Positions 36,091 through 45,424 of a stretch of DNA of 64,000 nucleotides are shown here, one piece after another. Numbering within the stretch: the stretch's first letter is position 1; the number at the start of each line of letters is the position of its first letter. A program made the translations under genes and the position numbers. The stretch spans positions 434,001 through 498,000 of the forward strand of contig WYDT01000002.1 of assembly GCA_013122435.1 (NCBI GenBank). Reading direction: 5' to 3'. The notes under the pieces are model-generated. The model saw nothing but the letters and a program-made list of their open reading frames with translations. It made no database searches and had not been told where the DNA came from. Source of the DNA: Chloroflexi bacterium AL-N1 (GTDB lineage: Bacteria > Chloroflexota > Chloroflexia > Chloroflexales > Roseiflexaceae).

Positions 36091-36880
36091 AAATACAGAA
36101 AATCAACCAGCCCTTGATGTTGCTGCCATCTTAACAACTTTGCGTGACGAAGTGCGTGCACAACGTTTCGCACAGGGGCAGCACGAACGAACACCACTGG
36201 AACACGAATTACAGCGGAGCTTGGATGAGATTGAGCTTTCGCGCGTGGTGAGTGCTCATTGGCCGTTGCTTGGTAAAACACCGCTACAACGTGTGGTTAT
36301 ATTAATGAACAAAGTGGTGCGGCGCTATCTGCGTTGGTATATCAACCCGATTGTTGAGCAGCAGAACGCCTACAATAATGCAGTCGCTCGTACTGTCCAA
36401 TTGCTTGCTGAGGGGTATAGCGACCTCAAGGAGCAACTACACGATCTCACTCCTGAAGACCACCCGTCTATTGATCAAAAAACCTCTGAGCAATCCCTGG
36501 GTCGATCTGCTCAAGCCCCACAAACAATAGATACCTTTCAGGCGCTCAAAGCCGAGATGCAGCAGTGTGCTGTCGCAGAGCCACCGGCACATTTGCCAGA
36601 TGTGGCCATACGCCAACATGCCGCACGACTGCGTGTGCATCAGAACGTCAACGCGCACTGGCCCCTGCATGGTGTGACGTTGCCTGAACGGATTGTTGCA
36701 TTTCACAACAGGATGGTGCGGCGCTACCTGCGCTGGTATATCAATCCCGTTGTCGAGCAGCAGAACACTGCCAACACAGCTTTTACAACAACATTGCTTT
36801 ATCTGGTTCGTTTGGATGCGGAACGACGTGTCCAGCTTGCCCATCGACGTGCACAACGGGTATCGGAACAGCAAAGGTAA
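36071..36880 (+). CDS. Protein with two copies of an RRYLRWYINP module
   Basis: 269 residues, not assigned to a characterised family. Two homologous blocks of ~55 residues are plain: HWPLLGKTPLQRVVILMNKVVRRYLRWYINPIVEQQNAYN (around 80-120) and HWPLHGVTLPERIVAFHNRMVRRYLRWYINPVVEQQNTAN (around 200-240). Both are helical with conserved Arg, Trp and Tyr. I recall the same module as an N-terminal part of methyl- and glycosyltransferases in Chloroflexota polysaccharide clusters; here it stands alone, twice, directly before a glycosyltransferase gene (11 bases). It is likely a partner or localisation factor in glycan synthesis. It overlaps the DUF123 gene by 20 bases. Confidence 0.7.
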   Translation: MTTANNRNTENQPALDVAAILTTLRDEVRAQRFAQGQHERTPLEHELQRSLDEIELSRVVSAHWPLLGKTPLQRVVILMNKVVRRYLRWYINPIVEQQNAYNNAVARTVQLLAEGYSDLKEQLHDLTPEDHPSIDQKTSEQSLGRSAQAPQTIDTFQALKAEMQQCAVAEPPAHLPDVAIRQHAARLRVHQNVNAHWPLHGVTLPERIVAFHNRMVRRYLRWYINPVVEQQNTANTAFTTTLLYLVRLDAERRVQLAHRRAQRVSEQQR

Positions 36881-36891
36881 GCAACGAGGCT

Positions 36892-38094
36892 ATGCAGACG
36901 ATTACTATTGTAAGTTCGTGGTTTGGCCCTGACACAGTCGGTGGTGCAGAGACTCAGGCCCGTCAGTTGGCTCAGGCCATACAAGGCCAGGGTGCTGCAG
37001 TTGAAGTGTGGACGACGACAGGCCGTGACTCTTTTGCGCCCCTAACAGCATATTATCGTGAAGGAACCGATTCCCTCGATGGCATTCCCATCAGACGTTT
37101 TCCGCTCACACCTCCTGCCAGCGATCCCTACATCCCGTCTGTAGTGGTGCAACGTGCTCACATGTTGCCCACCCTCCCCGACTTCCCCGACCATGAACGT
37201 CGTTTACTGGCCTCGCTGGTTTCAAGTGACGCTCTCCTTGAAGCAATAGCTACCAAACCGACTGGTCGACAGTTTCTTTTTATGCCATACCCATTCCCCA
37301 CCAGTTTCTGGGGTACATTGTTGGCTGGCGAACGAGCCAACCTGCTCCCCTGTTTGCACGATGAACCCTATGCGCGCTATTCGACCTATCGTTGGATGTT
37401 TCGCCATGCCCGCCGCATTCTGTTCAATAGTGCTGCTGAACGTGATCTGGCGCGGTGGCTCTACGATCTCACAGACGATCAGGTCGTGGTAGCAGGCGAG
37501 GGTATCGATCTTACGTCACGTGGTGATGGGGCGAGGTTTCGTGAACGCCATCAACTCCATGGCCCATTACTGTTGTATGTGGGGCGGCGTGACGAAAGCA
37601 AAAATATACCGCTGCTCCTGAGCTACATCCGTGAGTATTGGGCGCGGCGTGGCCCTTCGTTTACGCTGATGTTGATTGGCCGTGATGAGCTTGATCTGCC
37701 TCCTGCACTGGAAGAAGTGGTACTCGATCTGGGCTATTGTGATGCGGCTGAGAAGCACGATGCCTACGCCGCGGCAGATGTCTTTATCAACCCATCTACA
37801 TATGAAAGTTTCTCGATTGTATTAATGGAAGCATGGCTGCAGGAGACAGCGGCGCTGGTCCATGCTGATTGTGCTGTGACACGTGAAGCGGCCGAAACCA
37901 GCCAGGGTGGTCTGTCATTCCACGATTTTGGGGAGTTTGCCGCAGCGCTTGATCTCTTGTTAGCGAACGTGTCGCTGCGCCAGGCATTAGGTCGTAATGG
38001 ACGCACCTATGTGCTGGATACATGTCGCTGGGAAACTGTCGCACAACGAACCATCACTGCATTGCTTTCTAACATTGATGAGGTACTTGTTTGA
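36892..38094 (+). CDS. Glycosyltransferase family 4
   Basis: 400 residues with a GT-B fold. N-terminal acceptor side: TITIVSSWFGPDTVGGAETQARQLAQAI. The donor side carries LLLYVGRRDESKNIPLLLSYI, and the E-x7-E-like motif in INPSTYESFSIVLMEAWLQETAALVH is the nucleotide-sugar site. Donor and acceptor cannot be told. It is in an operon with the DUF123 and RRYLRWYINP genes before it and an isomerase-like gene after it (4-base overlap). Confidence 0.9.
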   Translation: MQTITIVSSWFGPDTVGGAETQARQLAQAIQGQGAAVEVWTTTGRDSFAPLTAYYREGTDSLDGIPIRRFPLTPPASDPYIPSVVVQRAHMLPTLPDFPDHERRLLASLVSSDALLEAIATKPTGRQFLFMPYPFPTSFWGTLLAGERANLLPCLHDEPYARYSTYRWMFRHARRILFNSAAERDLARWLYDLTDDQVVVAGEGIDLTSRGDGARFRERHQLHGPLLLYVGRRDESKNIPLLLSYIREYWARRGPSFTLMLIGRDELDLPPALEEVVLDLGYCDAAEKHDAYAAADVFINPSTYESFSIVLMEAWLQETAALVHADCAVTREAAETSQGGLSFHDFGEFAAALDLLLANVSLRQALGRNGRTYVLDTCRWETVAQRTITALLSNIDEVLV

Positions 38095-38969
38095 CAGATA
38101 TACAACACACACCATTGATACCGATTGGTTTTAATGTACGCCTGTTCCCGAATCTCTGGCGACCTGCCCGTGAAGATATTGCGTTTGCCGGAGCCCATGG
38201 CTTTGGGAGCATGCAGTTTCCGACGTTGAATCGCGGGCTTGATGCCGACATGCTTGGCGATTCCATCGATGTGGTAGCTAAAGCTCTGCATCAGGCCAAC
38301 ATCGTTGCGGTGATGGAGATTGTGGTGCGTGTTGACGAAACAGGACTTACCACATCTGGGCTAACACCGCTCGATGTGTTAGAGGCCAATCTCCCTGCAA
38401 TTACGACCTTTCCCTGTGCTTGCGTCCACTGGCATTTGGTGTCGGCGAAGACCGATGCTGCGATTGTACATGCTTTGGAGACACAACTTATTCCACAATT
38501 TGCTGCCGCTGTTGAACTGGCCCAAAAGCATAACGTTCGTTTTGGGTTTGAGCACAACGCCCTTGCCCCCGGTTTTTTCGCAGACCCTGAGCAATGTGTA
38601 ATGTTGCTTGAGGCTGTACCAGGGCTTGGCTTTGTATGGGATTTGAATCATACTCCGCCCGACCGTCTGAGCGATCACCTGGCATTAGTGCCATACCTGA
38701 CCATGCTGCATGTCTCGGATACACCCTTGCCCACCGTCAATCATCACTTGCCACTCGGGTTAGGGACGATCAATTTTGTGGACTACTTTCACGAGTTGCT
38801 CCGTCGTGGGTTTCGCGGCCCCGCTATTCTTGAGATTGGCGGACATCCCGACTCGGGTGGTTTTGGCCGTGATACGGACGAGACATTGATCGATTCGCGC
38901 ATGCGCCTGGCGAAGGCCATTGCCGCGGCGAGTAGGCGCCAGACGGATGGTGATACCGCTGTTGAATAG
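38091..38969 (+). CDS. Sugar phosphate isomerase/epimerase-like TIM-barrel protein
   Basis: 292 residues of the xylose-isomerase-like/AP endonuclease 2 family. Expected metal ligands are seen in VMEIVVRVDE, VRFGFEHNA, FVWDLNHTPPD, TMLHVSDT and GPAILEIGGHPD. Such proteins isomerise or epimerise sugars or inositols. It starts with TTG overlapping the stop of the glycosyltransferase gene (TTGA), so it is translationally coupled and perhaps makes or modifies the donor sugar. Confidence 0.82.
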   Translation: MTDIQHTPLIPIGFNVRLFPNLWRPAREDIAFAGAHGFGSMQFPTLNRGLDADMLGDSIDVVAKALHQANIVAVMEIVVRVDETGLTTSGLTPLDVLEANLPAITTFPCACVHWHLVSAKTDAAIVHALETQLIPQFAAAVELAQKHNVRFGFEHNALAPGFFADPEQCVMLLEAVPGLGFVWDLNHTPPDRLSDHLALVPYLTMLHVSDTPLPTVNHHLPLGLGTINFVDYFHELLRRGFRGPAILEIGGHPDSGGFGRDTDETLIDSRMRLAKAIAAASRRQTDGDTAVE

Positions 38970-39139
38970 GTGTGCAAAGGAGGTGGCACAAACAATATAG
39001 TTGCAAAAGACAAAGAGGTTGTTATTCGCCCAAACTACACGTTGAAACCACTGAGAGCAAATTACGCTACACAGCGCATTCGTTCGGTATTTCATACCAC
39101 TAGTCGGTCGATACTATAGATATGATCAAGGAGGATCTG

Positions 39140-41233
39140 ATGCGGAAAGCATCGACAGTAGTACTTGTAAGCCTCTTAAGTCTGGTGACAATTCTTGCGG
39201 GTTCTTTTGGCAATCAGCCTGCTCAGGCTGCAACAGGGCGCGAGCCCGTGATCGTTATTCCGGGCATTGGTGGATCTACATTCACGGCAACAAATCGATT
39301 TACCCTGAGCGTTGACAATGGGCGTGGTGGCACGTTTACGCGCACATACAATGAGGGCGAGAATGTATGGGTCAATATTTTCCAGGCAGCCCTGCCAGGA
39401 AGTGATGACTACTTTGATGCGATGAAACTTACTGCTGATGGTGATACGCCGGTGGCCCCCCAACTCGAACTTGATGGTGTTTTTGGTCTGGCCTATAATG
39501 ATCTGGTTGATTATCTTGAAGATGAGGGTTATGAACAAAACGTCGATCTGTGGCTGTTCCCGTACGATTGGCGGCGCGATATTCGTACGACCAACTCCCA
39601 ACTGGATACGCTCGTAACAGAGGCATTGACTGCAGTGAATGGTGGCAATCCCGATCCTGCTTCGTGGAGCATCACACGGGTGGATATTGTGGGTCACTCA
39701 ATGGGTGGTATGGTTGGTCGGTCATATGTCTCCGATCCTGCTCGTGCAAGTCGTGTTGACCAGCTACTGACCCTTGGGTCTCCTCAACTGGGTACGACGA
39801 AATTTCTCAAGACATTGGTCTATGGTGACAATTTTGGCCCGACCTTCTTAGGGCTTGGCCTTAACCCTGATGAAGTCAAAGATGTTGTACAAAACATGAG
39901 TGGTGCTGCACAACTTCTCCCTTCGCGCGAGTACTACACATACTATGATAATAGTGACGAGCAACGTCTGCGACCATATATTGAGGATCGGGATGTAGAT
40001 GGCGATGGCGTAGCACGTGGCGTCCTGTCATATGATGAGGTAGATCAGCTTTTACGCAACCTTGATAAGAATTCCATTGTTCTTGATAAGGCCGAAACCT
40101 ATCATGATGCGCTGGATACCCAACGCAATGGTGGTGTGAATGGCGTCCGCTGGGATGCGTTGGTAGGATACGGTTTTGGGACTCAAGGACAAATCATTGA
40201 GTTCACTGGTACATGTTTTGTCTGGTTCGGTGTTCAGGCGTGTGACAAACGTGATGAATTACCTGTGGATGGTGATGGCACCGTGACCAGGTTCTCCGCA
40301 GCGATGGGTGATCCCGACCGTGGTAACCTGATCGATAGTGGTGCTGAACGGTGGTATGTGGAGCGAGAACACGGCGCACTGGTCCAGAAGGATCGATTCC
40401 TGGGTATTCCTACTGATGAAGGGGCAGCGTTGCGCTGGCTTGGTGATCGATTGCGTGATAGTAGTACGTCAGTTGATGTGCGTATCCCCAAAACCCGCAA
40501 TCCTGATCTGGTTACACGGCAGCCATTGCGTCAGCTGACTGGTATGTGGGTGAGTGCGCTGGGGCCGGTTGCGCTTACAGTAGAGGATCAGGATGGCAAC
40601 ACGATGGGACGTGAGGCGGGTAGTGATTCGGCGATGGAAGATACCATTGCTGAGGCACTCTACGAACGATCACCGGGGAGTGAGTTTGCCTTCCTGAAGG
40701 GCAATAACACCTATCAGTTAAAACTGATCTCTGAGCAACAGGGCAGTGTTGATGTGAAGGTGCGTGTCTACGACAATGGCAGACTTACACAGACTGCGGT
40801 GTACATGGGTGTTCCGCTTGATGCAGATGGCAACGCGAACCTGACACTTCAACCAGCAAGTACGGCAGCTACATTAAATAGTTGGCCAATGCTCGTCGTT
40901 GATGCAGATGGCGATGGTGTGCAGGAAACTGATGTGCAACCGGATGCCATTCTCGATGCTGAGGAAAGCGCTGACATCACGGCACCTGAATTGCTCGTTG
41001 AACAGCCAGATGTACAACAGGATGGGGAAGTTGCGGTACAATGGCGTACGAATGACGACAATGCAGGTATGCTGAACGAACATGCGTTTATTGATGATGG
41101 TACAGGAATAGTGCAGCCAGTTGTAAATGGTGAAATGGTTGATTTACCTTCCGGCGATTACACACTACAAGTGATTGCTCAGGATCAGGCTGGCAATGCA
41201 CAGAGTTATGAGGTCGACTTCCAGGTACCGTAG
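39140..41233 (+). CDS. Secreted LCAT-like lipase/acyltransferase
   Basis: 697 residues with a signal peptide (VVLVSLLSLVTILAGSFGNQPAQA). The alpha/beta-hydrolase domain has the oxyanion region VIVIPGIGGSTF, the nucleophile elbow GHSMGGMVG and late His in EREHGALVQ, matching lecithin:cholesterol acyltransferase-like enzymes. Calcium-loop-like words DVDGDGVARG and DADGDGVQETD occur, and the C-terminus is an Ig-like domain (SGDYTLQVIAQDQAGN). Substrate is probably lipid or phospholipid outside the cell. Start 39140 is chosen because AAGGAGG ends 5 bases before it; an ATG at 39122 lies upstream of that site. Confidence 0.88.
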   Translation: MRKASTVVLVSLLSLVTILAGSFGNQPAQAATGREPVIVIPGIGGSTFTATNRFTLSVDNGRGGTFTRTYNEGENVWVNIFQAALPGSDDYFDAMKLTADGDTPVAPQLELDGVFGLAYNDLVDYLEDEGYEQNVDLWLFPYDWRRDIRTTNSQLDTLVTEALTAVNGGNPDPASWSITRVDIVGHSMGGMVGRSYVSDPARASRVDQLLTLGSPQLGTTKFLKTLVYGDNFGPTFLGLGLNPDEVKDVVQNMSGAAQLLPSREYYTYYDNSDEQRLRPYIEDRDVDGDGVARGVLSYDEVDQLLRNLDKNSIVLDKAETYHDALDTQRNGGVNGVRWDALVGYGFGTQGQIIEFTGTCFVWFGVQACDKRDELPVDGDGTVTRFSAAMGDPDRGNLIDSGAERWYVEREHGALVQKDRFLGIPTDEGAALRWLGDRLRDSSTSVDVRIPKTRNPDLVTRQPLRQLTGMWVSALGPVALTVEDQDGNTMGREAGSDSAMEDTIAEALYERSPGSEFAFLKGNNTYQLKLISEQQGSVDVKVRVYDNGRLTQTAVYMGVPLDADGNANLTLQPASTAATLNSWPMLVVDADGDGVQETDVQPDAILDAEESADITAPELLVEQPDVQQDGEVAVQWRTNDDNAGMLNEHAFIDDGTGIVQPVVNGEMVDLPSGDYTLQVIAQDQAGNAQSYEVDFQVP

Positions 41234-41294
41234 CCTGCTTAAACAAGTGCCTCTCGTGGTTTACTTCACGGGAGGTGCTATCAAACCAATCATC

Positions 41295-42335
41295 ATGTCA
41301 AAACGTATTCTCATCTGTGCCACTCAAGTTCCTTTCACACGTGGCGGTGCAGAACTCCTGGTTGAGGGTTTGTGCGCTGCACTCCGCGAACGCGGACACA
41401 GTGTCGATGTGATCAGCTTGCCGTTTGCCTGGCAACCGCATGATCGTATTGGTCAGGCGGCGCTGGCGTGGCGGTTGCTCGATCTGACACATGTCAATGA
41501 TGTCCCGGTGGATCTGGTGGTTTGTACCAAGTTTCCCTCGTATGTCGTGCAGCACCCCAACAAAGTGGTGTGGCTCGTCCATCAGCACCGTCAGGCGTAC
41601 GACTGGTATGGCACGCCAATGAGTGATTTTGTAAACACACCTGAGGATCGTGCCGTCCGTGACATGCTATTACGCATGGACCGCCGCACGCTTGGTGAGG
41701 CCCGTCGTTATGCCATCTCGCGTAATGTGGCCACACGGCTTCAACGGTTTACCGGACTTGACGCGACGCCGTTGTATCCACCGAGCCGCTACGCCGATCA
41801 ATTTCGTGCGGGATCTTATGGTGACTACATCCTCTCTGACGCACGATTAGATGCTGCAAAACGTCTCGATTTGCTATTGCACGCCCTCGCTCACACAATG
41901 ACATCAGTCCGTTGTATCCTGATCAGCACGGGACCTGAGCGTGAGTCTCTTGAACGCCTCGCTGGCGATCTTGGTCTTGGCACGCGGGTGGAGTTCCGTG
42001 GCTTTGTCCCCGACCATGAGCTAATCGACCTATATGCCAATGCCCGTGCAGTATATTACGCACCCGTTGATGAAGATTACGGCTTTACCAGTGTACAGGC
42101 GCTCGCCGCCGCCCGTCCCGTTGTGACCACTGAGGACTCGGGTGGGGTGTTAGAGTTTGTGACGGATGCCGTCAATGGGTGTGTGGTCGCGCCACAGCCT
42201 CATGCCATTGCGACCCGTCTTGATACCCTGATCAATAATGCAGAGCTTGCGGCGCGGCTTGGTGCTGCGGGGCCATCCGCTGTCGCGGAGATTACGTGGG
42301 ATCGGGTGGTGGCAGCATTGGTTGATGGGCAGTAA
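41295..42335 (+). CDS. Glycosyltransferase family 4
   Basis: 346 residues: KRILICATQVPFTRGGAELLVEGLCAALRERGH (N-terminal GT-B), then YILSDARLDAAKRLDLLLHALA, VEFRGFVPDHELIDLYANARAVYYAPVDEDYGFTSVQALAAARPVVTTEDSGG, where the E-x7-E-type motif is changed to DEDYGFTSVQALA. The frame is open upstream to 41175 within the hydrolase gene, but the family start aligns with ATG 41295. No good ribosome site is nearby (GGGAGG lies ~20 bases away). Confidence 0.85.
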   Translation: MSKRILICATQVPFTRGGAELLVEGLCAALRERGHSVDVISLPFAWQPHDRIGQAALAWRLLDLTHVNDVPVDLVVCTKFPSYVVQHPNKVVWLVHQHRQAYDWYGTPMSDFVNTPEDRAVRDMLLRMDRRTLGEARRYAISRNVATRLQRFTGLDATPLYPPSRYADQFRAGSYGDYILSDARLDAAKRLDLLLHALAHTMTSVRCILISTGPERESLERLAGDLGLGTRVEFRGFVPDHELIDLYANARAVYYAPVDEDYGFTSVQALAAARPVVTTEDSGGVLEFVTDAVNGCVVAPQPHAIATRLDTLINNAELAARLGAAGPSAVAEITWDRVVAALVDGQ

Positions 42336-42357
42336 GGGACATTCGTGTGAATGCCCC
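42336..42357. terminator. Hairpin between convergent GT4 and DJ-1 genes
   Basis: GGGACATTC (42336-42344) pairs with GAATGCCCC (42349-42357) around GTGT, with one mismatch. It begins directly after the GT4 stop codon. Confidence 0.45.
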
Positions 42358-42382
42358 TGTATCGCTATTTTTCTCGTTAGTG

Positions 42383-43198
42383 CTATGCTGCTGTGCGGTC
42401 CCGTATGAGTTTCAATGCAAGATTGGCGATCTTTTCGGTAGCCTTAGAAATTGATCCGGTACCAAATGGTGGAGTAGGATCGTACTCCAGTGCTAATTCG
42501 ATGACTTGTGCAATCTCGTCATCGGCTAACTGACTGGCTAGAAAGATGACCATATTGACGCCAGCCGATACGCCGGCAGCAGTAACGATCTTGCCTTCCT
42601 GAACATATCGTTCTGCCACAAATGTTGCCCCAAAACGATCTGAAAATTGTTGTGAAGCCCAGTATGTTGTTGCTATAAGTCCTTCAAGCAGACCAGCAGC
42701 CCCTAAAATAAGTGAGCCAGTACAGACGGATGTGGTCCATGTACTTGTTTCGTGTACTGTCTTAATCCACTCCAACACCTGTTTATTTTCCAAAACGGCC
42801 ATTGTACCTGGGCCGCCCGGTACAAGGAACACGTCTGGTGTAGAAATGTCAGCCATGGTTGCCGTTGGTTGTACTCCCAGGATGCCAGTATCGGTCATAA
42901 CAAGGTCTGATGTTTCAGCTACCAAATGAACCTTTGTATCTGGTAGAGTAGCGAGTACATCATATGGTCCGATCATGTCCAGTGCAGTAAAGCCGGGATA
43001 GATCAAGATTGCGACAACTCTTTCTCTTGAGGTTTCTGAAGTCATGGAGGTTGTCCTTTCTGATACTTGTGTATTATTCTGTTGCGTATTGCAAGCCGTC
43101 AATGCCACCGGGAGGGTAGCAAGCGCAGTCGTGGTGAGAAAGCGCCTTCGATTCAGATACTTCGACACGATTTTTGTATCTTTCCTATTCACTTTCAC
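42383..43198 (-). CDS. Exported DJ-1/PfpI-family protein (isonitrile-hydratase-like)
   Basis: 271 residues. A twin-arginine signal with lipobox is visible: NRRRFLTTTALATLPVALTAC. The DJ-1/PfpI domain follows: VVAILIYPGFTALDMIGPYDVLA, FLVPGGPGTMAVL, nucleophile elbow SVCTGSLILGAAGLL with the Cys, and WASQQFSDRFGATFV. This matches the isonitrile hydratase/transcription-regulator-like branch, but export of such a protein is uncommon. GTG 43198 gives the long form; GTG 43168 (V-S-K-Y-L-N-R-R-R) is an alternative with AGGAAA upstream. It lies beside the copper-like locus. Confidence 0.82.
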   Translation of the reverse strand: MKVNRKDTKIVSKYLNRRRFLTTTALATLPVALTACNTQQNNTQVSERTTSMTSETSRERVVAILIYPGFTALDMIGPYDVLATLPDTKVHLVAETSDLVMTDTGILGVQPTATMADISTPDVFLVPGGPGTMAVLENKQVLEWIKTVHETSTWTTSVCTGSLILGAAGLLEGLIATTYWASQQFSDRFGATFVAERYVQEGKIVTAAGVSAGVNMVIFLASQLADDEIAQVIELALEYDPTPPFGTGSISKATEKIANLALKLIRDRTAA

Positions 43199-43290
43199 TG
43201 CATTTAAGAATACTCCAGGGTACAGCTTGGTTACAGACTGATGATGGGATGAGCAGAGTTACCCATCCGTCATATGTGTGTGTTGATAGA

Positions 43291-43710
43291 TTAACCTGTC
43301 TGTCGTGGTGGTGGCGTTGGAGTAAGCAGGATGATCTGCGAAGGGGTATGTGATCTCATGGGCATACCATGAGCACATAATAACAAAGACACAAATAAAC
43401 TGAGTAACGTACCCGGAGGTAATGGATGAATGCTATTCGGAAGTTGTGGAGTTGACGAAGGGCGAGACTCGTCTACAACTGATACTGCCAGGATTTGACA
43501 AAAATACGCAGAGGTTATTGTCGTCGTGTTAGGAGTTGGTAGAATCGGTAAAAGATGACAATGAATAATGCACACCAGTGGGCCAAACAAGGCGATAAAC
43601 AGAATGATGGTATGTGCCGTGATTGCGACGGTCTGGCTGTGTAGACAGCGATGACAGGCATGTCATATGCGGCGTTTATGCGTATCGACAGGCTTCCATC
43701 GCTGAAACAT
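43291..43710 (-). pseudogene. Small Cys/His membrane protein with an in-frame TGA (DUF2946-like paralogue)
   Basis: From the ATG at 43710 (weak site GAGAGAG upstream) the frame reads MFQRWKPVDTHKRRI, then TGA at codon 16, then HACHRCLHSQ and a membrane helix leading to GPLVCIIHC, later YFC and a Pro-rich end TPTPPPRQTG. The same order (NPLICIIHC, FFC, PTPPPRFVH) is found in the head-to-head gene at 43868, so the two are diverged paralogues and the frame is real. The style resembles DUF2946 proteins near copper genes. An extended -10 promoter on this strand is at 43744-43752. Call: broken gene, or one needing readthrough. Confidence 0.55.
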
Positions 43711-43743
43711 GTGAACTCTCTCACAAATTTGAGTACGTCGAGC

Positions 43744-43752
43744 ATTATAGCA
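43744..43752 (-). promoter_or_regulatory. Extended -10 element for the minus-strand paralogue
   Basis: On the minus strand 43752-43744 reads TGCTATAAT. Transcription would start near 43737, ~27 bases before the ATG at 43710. Confidence 0.5.
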
Positions 43753-43867
43753 TGGATCAGTAGCAAAAGAGAGCAACGAACAATTAATATTTGGGTCTTC
43801 GTCTTTTGCAGATATGGTATACTAGTGCTGTCTATAAATTGGTGAGTATTTTCACAAACAATACAGT

Positions 43868-44326
43868 ATGTTGCGTGTAAACTATAGATACATACGGAAA
43901 TATCTATCTCCACAATATAGGCGCACCACATTGCTCCTTCTACTGATGGTGCTGATACTTGCCGTACTCAATCCACTCATCTGCATTATTCACTGTGCGA
44001 TTATGCATCGGATAACGCAACCAGCGCAGATTGAAAAAGCCAGCAGTACGCTATTCTTTTGTGATTTAACTATCCATAAATCGACTGAACCCCGTGATCC
44101 TGCTGTAACATATCTATCTACATTCTTTGTTTCTACGGGACAGGAAACATCATTACACGATTCACAGACAAATATCGCAACAATCGTATTTATCGACGTC
44201 TTACCTATTGGCAATGGACTGGTAAGTTTTTTATCACTTTTGATGATACTTCTCAGCATACGTTTTTTCTTTATTCCTTTGTTATCCTCTAAGCCACCAA
44301 CCCCACCTCCACGCTTCGTGCATTAA
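43868..44326 (+). CDS. Small Cys/His membrane protein (DUF2946-like)
   Basis: 152 residues with two membrane segments (TTLLLLLMVLILAVLNPLICIIHC and GLVSFLSLLMILLSIRFFFIPLL) and a loop between them holding FFCDLTIHK and a PSTG-like polar stretch. The conserved C-I-I-H-C and F-C words could bind a metal such as copper. It ends in a Pro-rich tail. The gene lies head-to-head with its paralogue at 43291-43710 and directly upstream of mbnP-mbnH, which is the best hint of function. No strong ribosome site was found. Family assignment to DUF2946 is tentative. Confidence 0.6.
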   Translation: MLRVNYRYIRKYLSPQYRRTTLLLLLMVLILAVLNPLICIIHCAIMHRITQPAQIEKASSTLFFCDLTIHKSTEPRDPAVTYLSTFFVSTGQETSLHDSQTNIATIVFIDVLPIGNGLVSFLSLLMILLSIRFFFIPLLSSKPPTPPPRFVH

Positions 44327-44442
44327 TTCTACCTTCGTTACACAGACAACACATGTTTGAGTACGTACCGATGCCATCTCATATAAGAAATAGCATTTGG
44401 TTGTATTTTGTGATCTATGTCAATACAGGAGTAGTCTTACTT

Positions 44443-45408
44443 ATGATAAAGAGAATAGCGGTACTGTCTTTTGTAGCGGTGTTTGTCTTTGTGATAGCTG
44501 GCTGTGGTGCAACGGCCAACAACACCGAGGGTGATATCACCCTGCAATTTGCACTTCAGGCCAACGGTGAAGATATTGCATGCGCGACGGAATATACCAA
44601 CATCGGTGCTGGTGATAATACGATTACCTTCACAGACGCACGTTTCTATGTCTCAAACATCCAGCTTATTACAGCGGATGGGATCGAAACACCACTGGAA
44701 CTTGAGCAGGATGGCCTATGGCAGCACGAGAATGTAGCCCTCCTCGATTTTGAGGATGCTTCGGGAGGGTGTTCAACAGGGAATGAAGATACTCGCTCTA
44801 TCGTGGTTGGTACCGTTCCTCCCGGTCAATACACACAGGTGAAATTCGATCTGGGCGTTCCTTTTGATCTCAATCATCTGGATACTACTGTTGCACCTTC
44901 ACCCTTGAATCTGCCCGCAATGTGGTGGAGCTGGCAGGCTGGATACAAATTTGTACGTATCGATATGAGTCTGGCAGATGCGGCAACAGAAGCAGCTGGC
45001 GAAGGAATGGCAGAGGGTGAACACGGCAGTGATACGGCTATTGGTGAAGGAGCCGAAGGCCCAGGACATAGTGCAGACGAACAGTTGACAAGTTGGTTTA
45101 TCCATCTTGGCAGCACCGGATGTGCATCGCCCGATAGCACTGAGCCACCAGCCGAACCTTGTATGCGACCGAACTTGTCAACTATCACGCTGGACAATTA
45201 CAATCCACAGGAAAGTGTGATCATTGCTGACATTGGTTCATTACTGAAAGGAATAAACCTGAACGAAAATACACCACAACCACCTGGCTGTATGTCTGGC
45301 ACAGAAGATCCTGACTGTCCCGATCTGTTCAGTAATTTTGCTCTTGATCTGGCGGAAGGTGTTTGCATCGATGATTGTGTCAACCAAGTCTTTTTCCGGA
45401 TCGACTAG
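44443..45408 (+). CDS. mbnP: MbnP-type copper-binding lipoprotein (metallo-mystery pair, four-Cys)
   Basis: 321 residues. Lipobox VFVIAGCG gives a lipid-anchored protein. Family marks are the FTDARFYVSNIQLI segment, LDFEDASGGCSTGN, and LPAMWWSWQAGYKFVRIDM, where a Trp of this motif is oxidised to kynurenine by MbnH in studied pairs, creating a copper site. Late cysteines (TGCASPD, PCMRPN, GCMSG, DCPDLF, GVCIDDC) fit the four-Cys motif. An acidic Gly/Glu/His-rich insert (EGMAEGEHGSDTAIGEG) is unusual. Start 44443 is chosen for the signal peptide and AGGAG upstream. It is followed by mbnH. Confidence 0.88.
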   Translation: MIKRIAVLSFVAVFVFVIAGCGATANNTEGDITLQFALQANGEDIACATEYTNIGAGDNTITFTDARFYVSNIQLITADGIETPLELEQDGLWQHENVALLDFEDASGGCSTGNEDTRSIVVGTVPPGQYTQVKFDLGVPFDLNHLDTTVAPSPLNLPAMWWSWQAGYKFVRIDMSLADAATEAAGEGMAEGEHGSDTAIGEGAEGPGHSADEQLTSWFIHLGSTGCASPDSTEPPAEPCMRPNLSTITLDNYNPQESVIIADIGSLLKGINLNENTPQPPGCMSGTEDPDCPDLFSNFALDLAEGVCIDDCVNQVFFRID

Positions 45409-45424
45409 ATACATGGAGCTAGCA

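Noticed and set aside
43515..43931. 138-codon minus-strand frame overlapping the head-to-head paralogues
   Set aside because: The paralogue comparison (C-I-I-H-C, F-C, Pro-rich end) supports a different frame, from ATG 43710.
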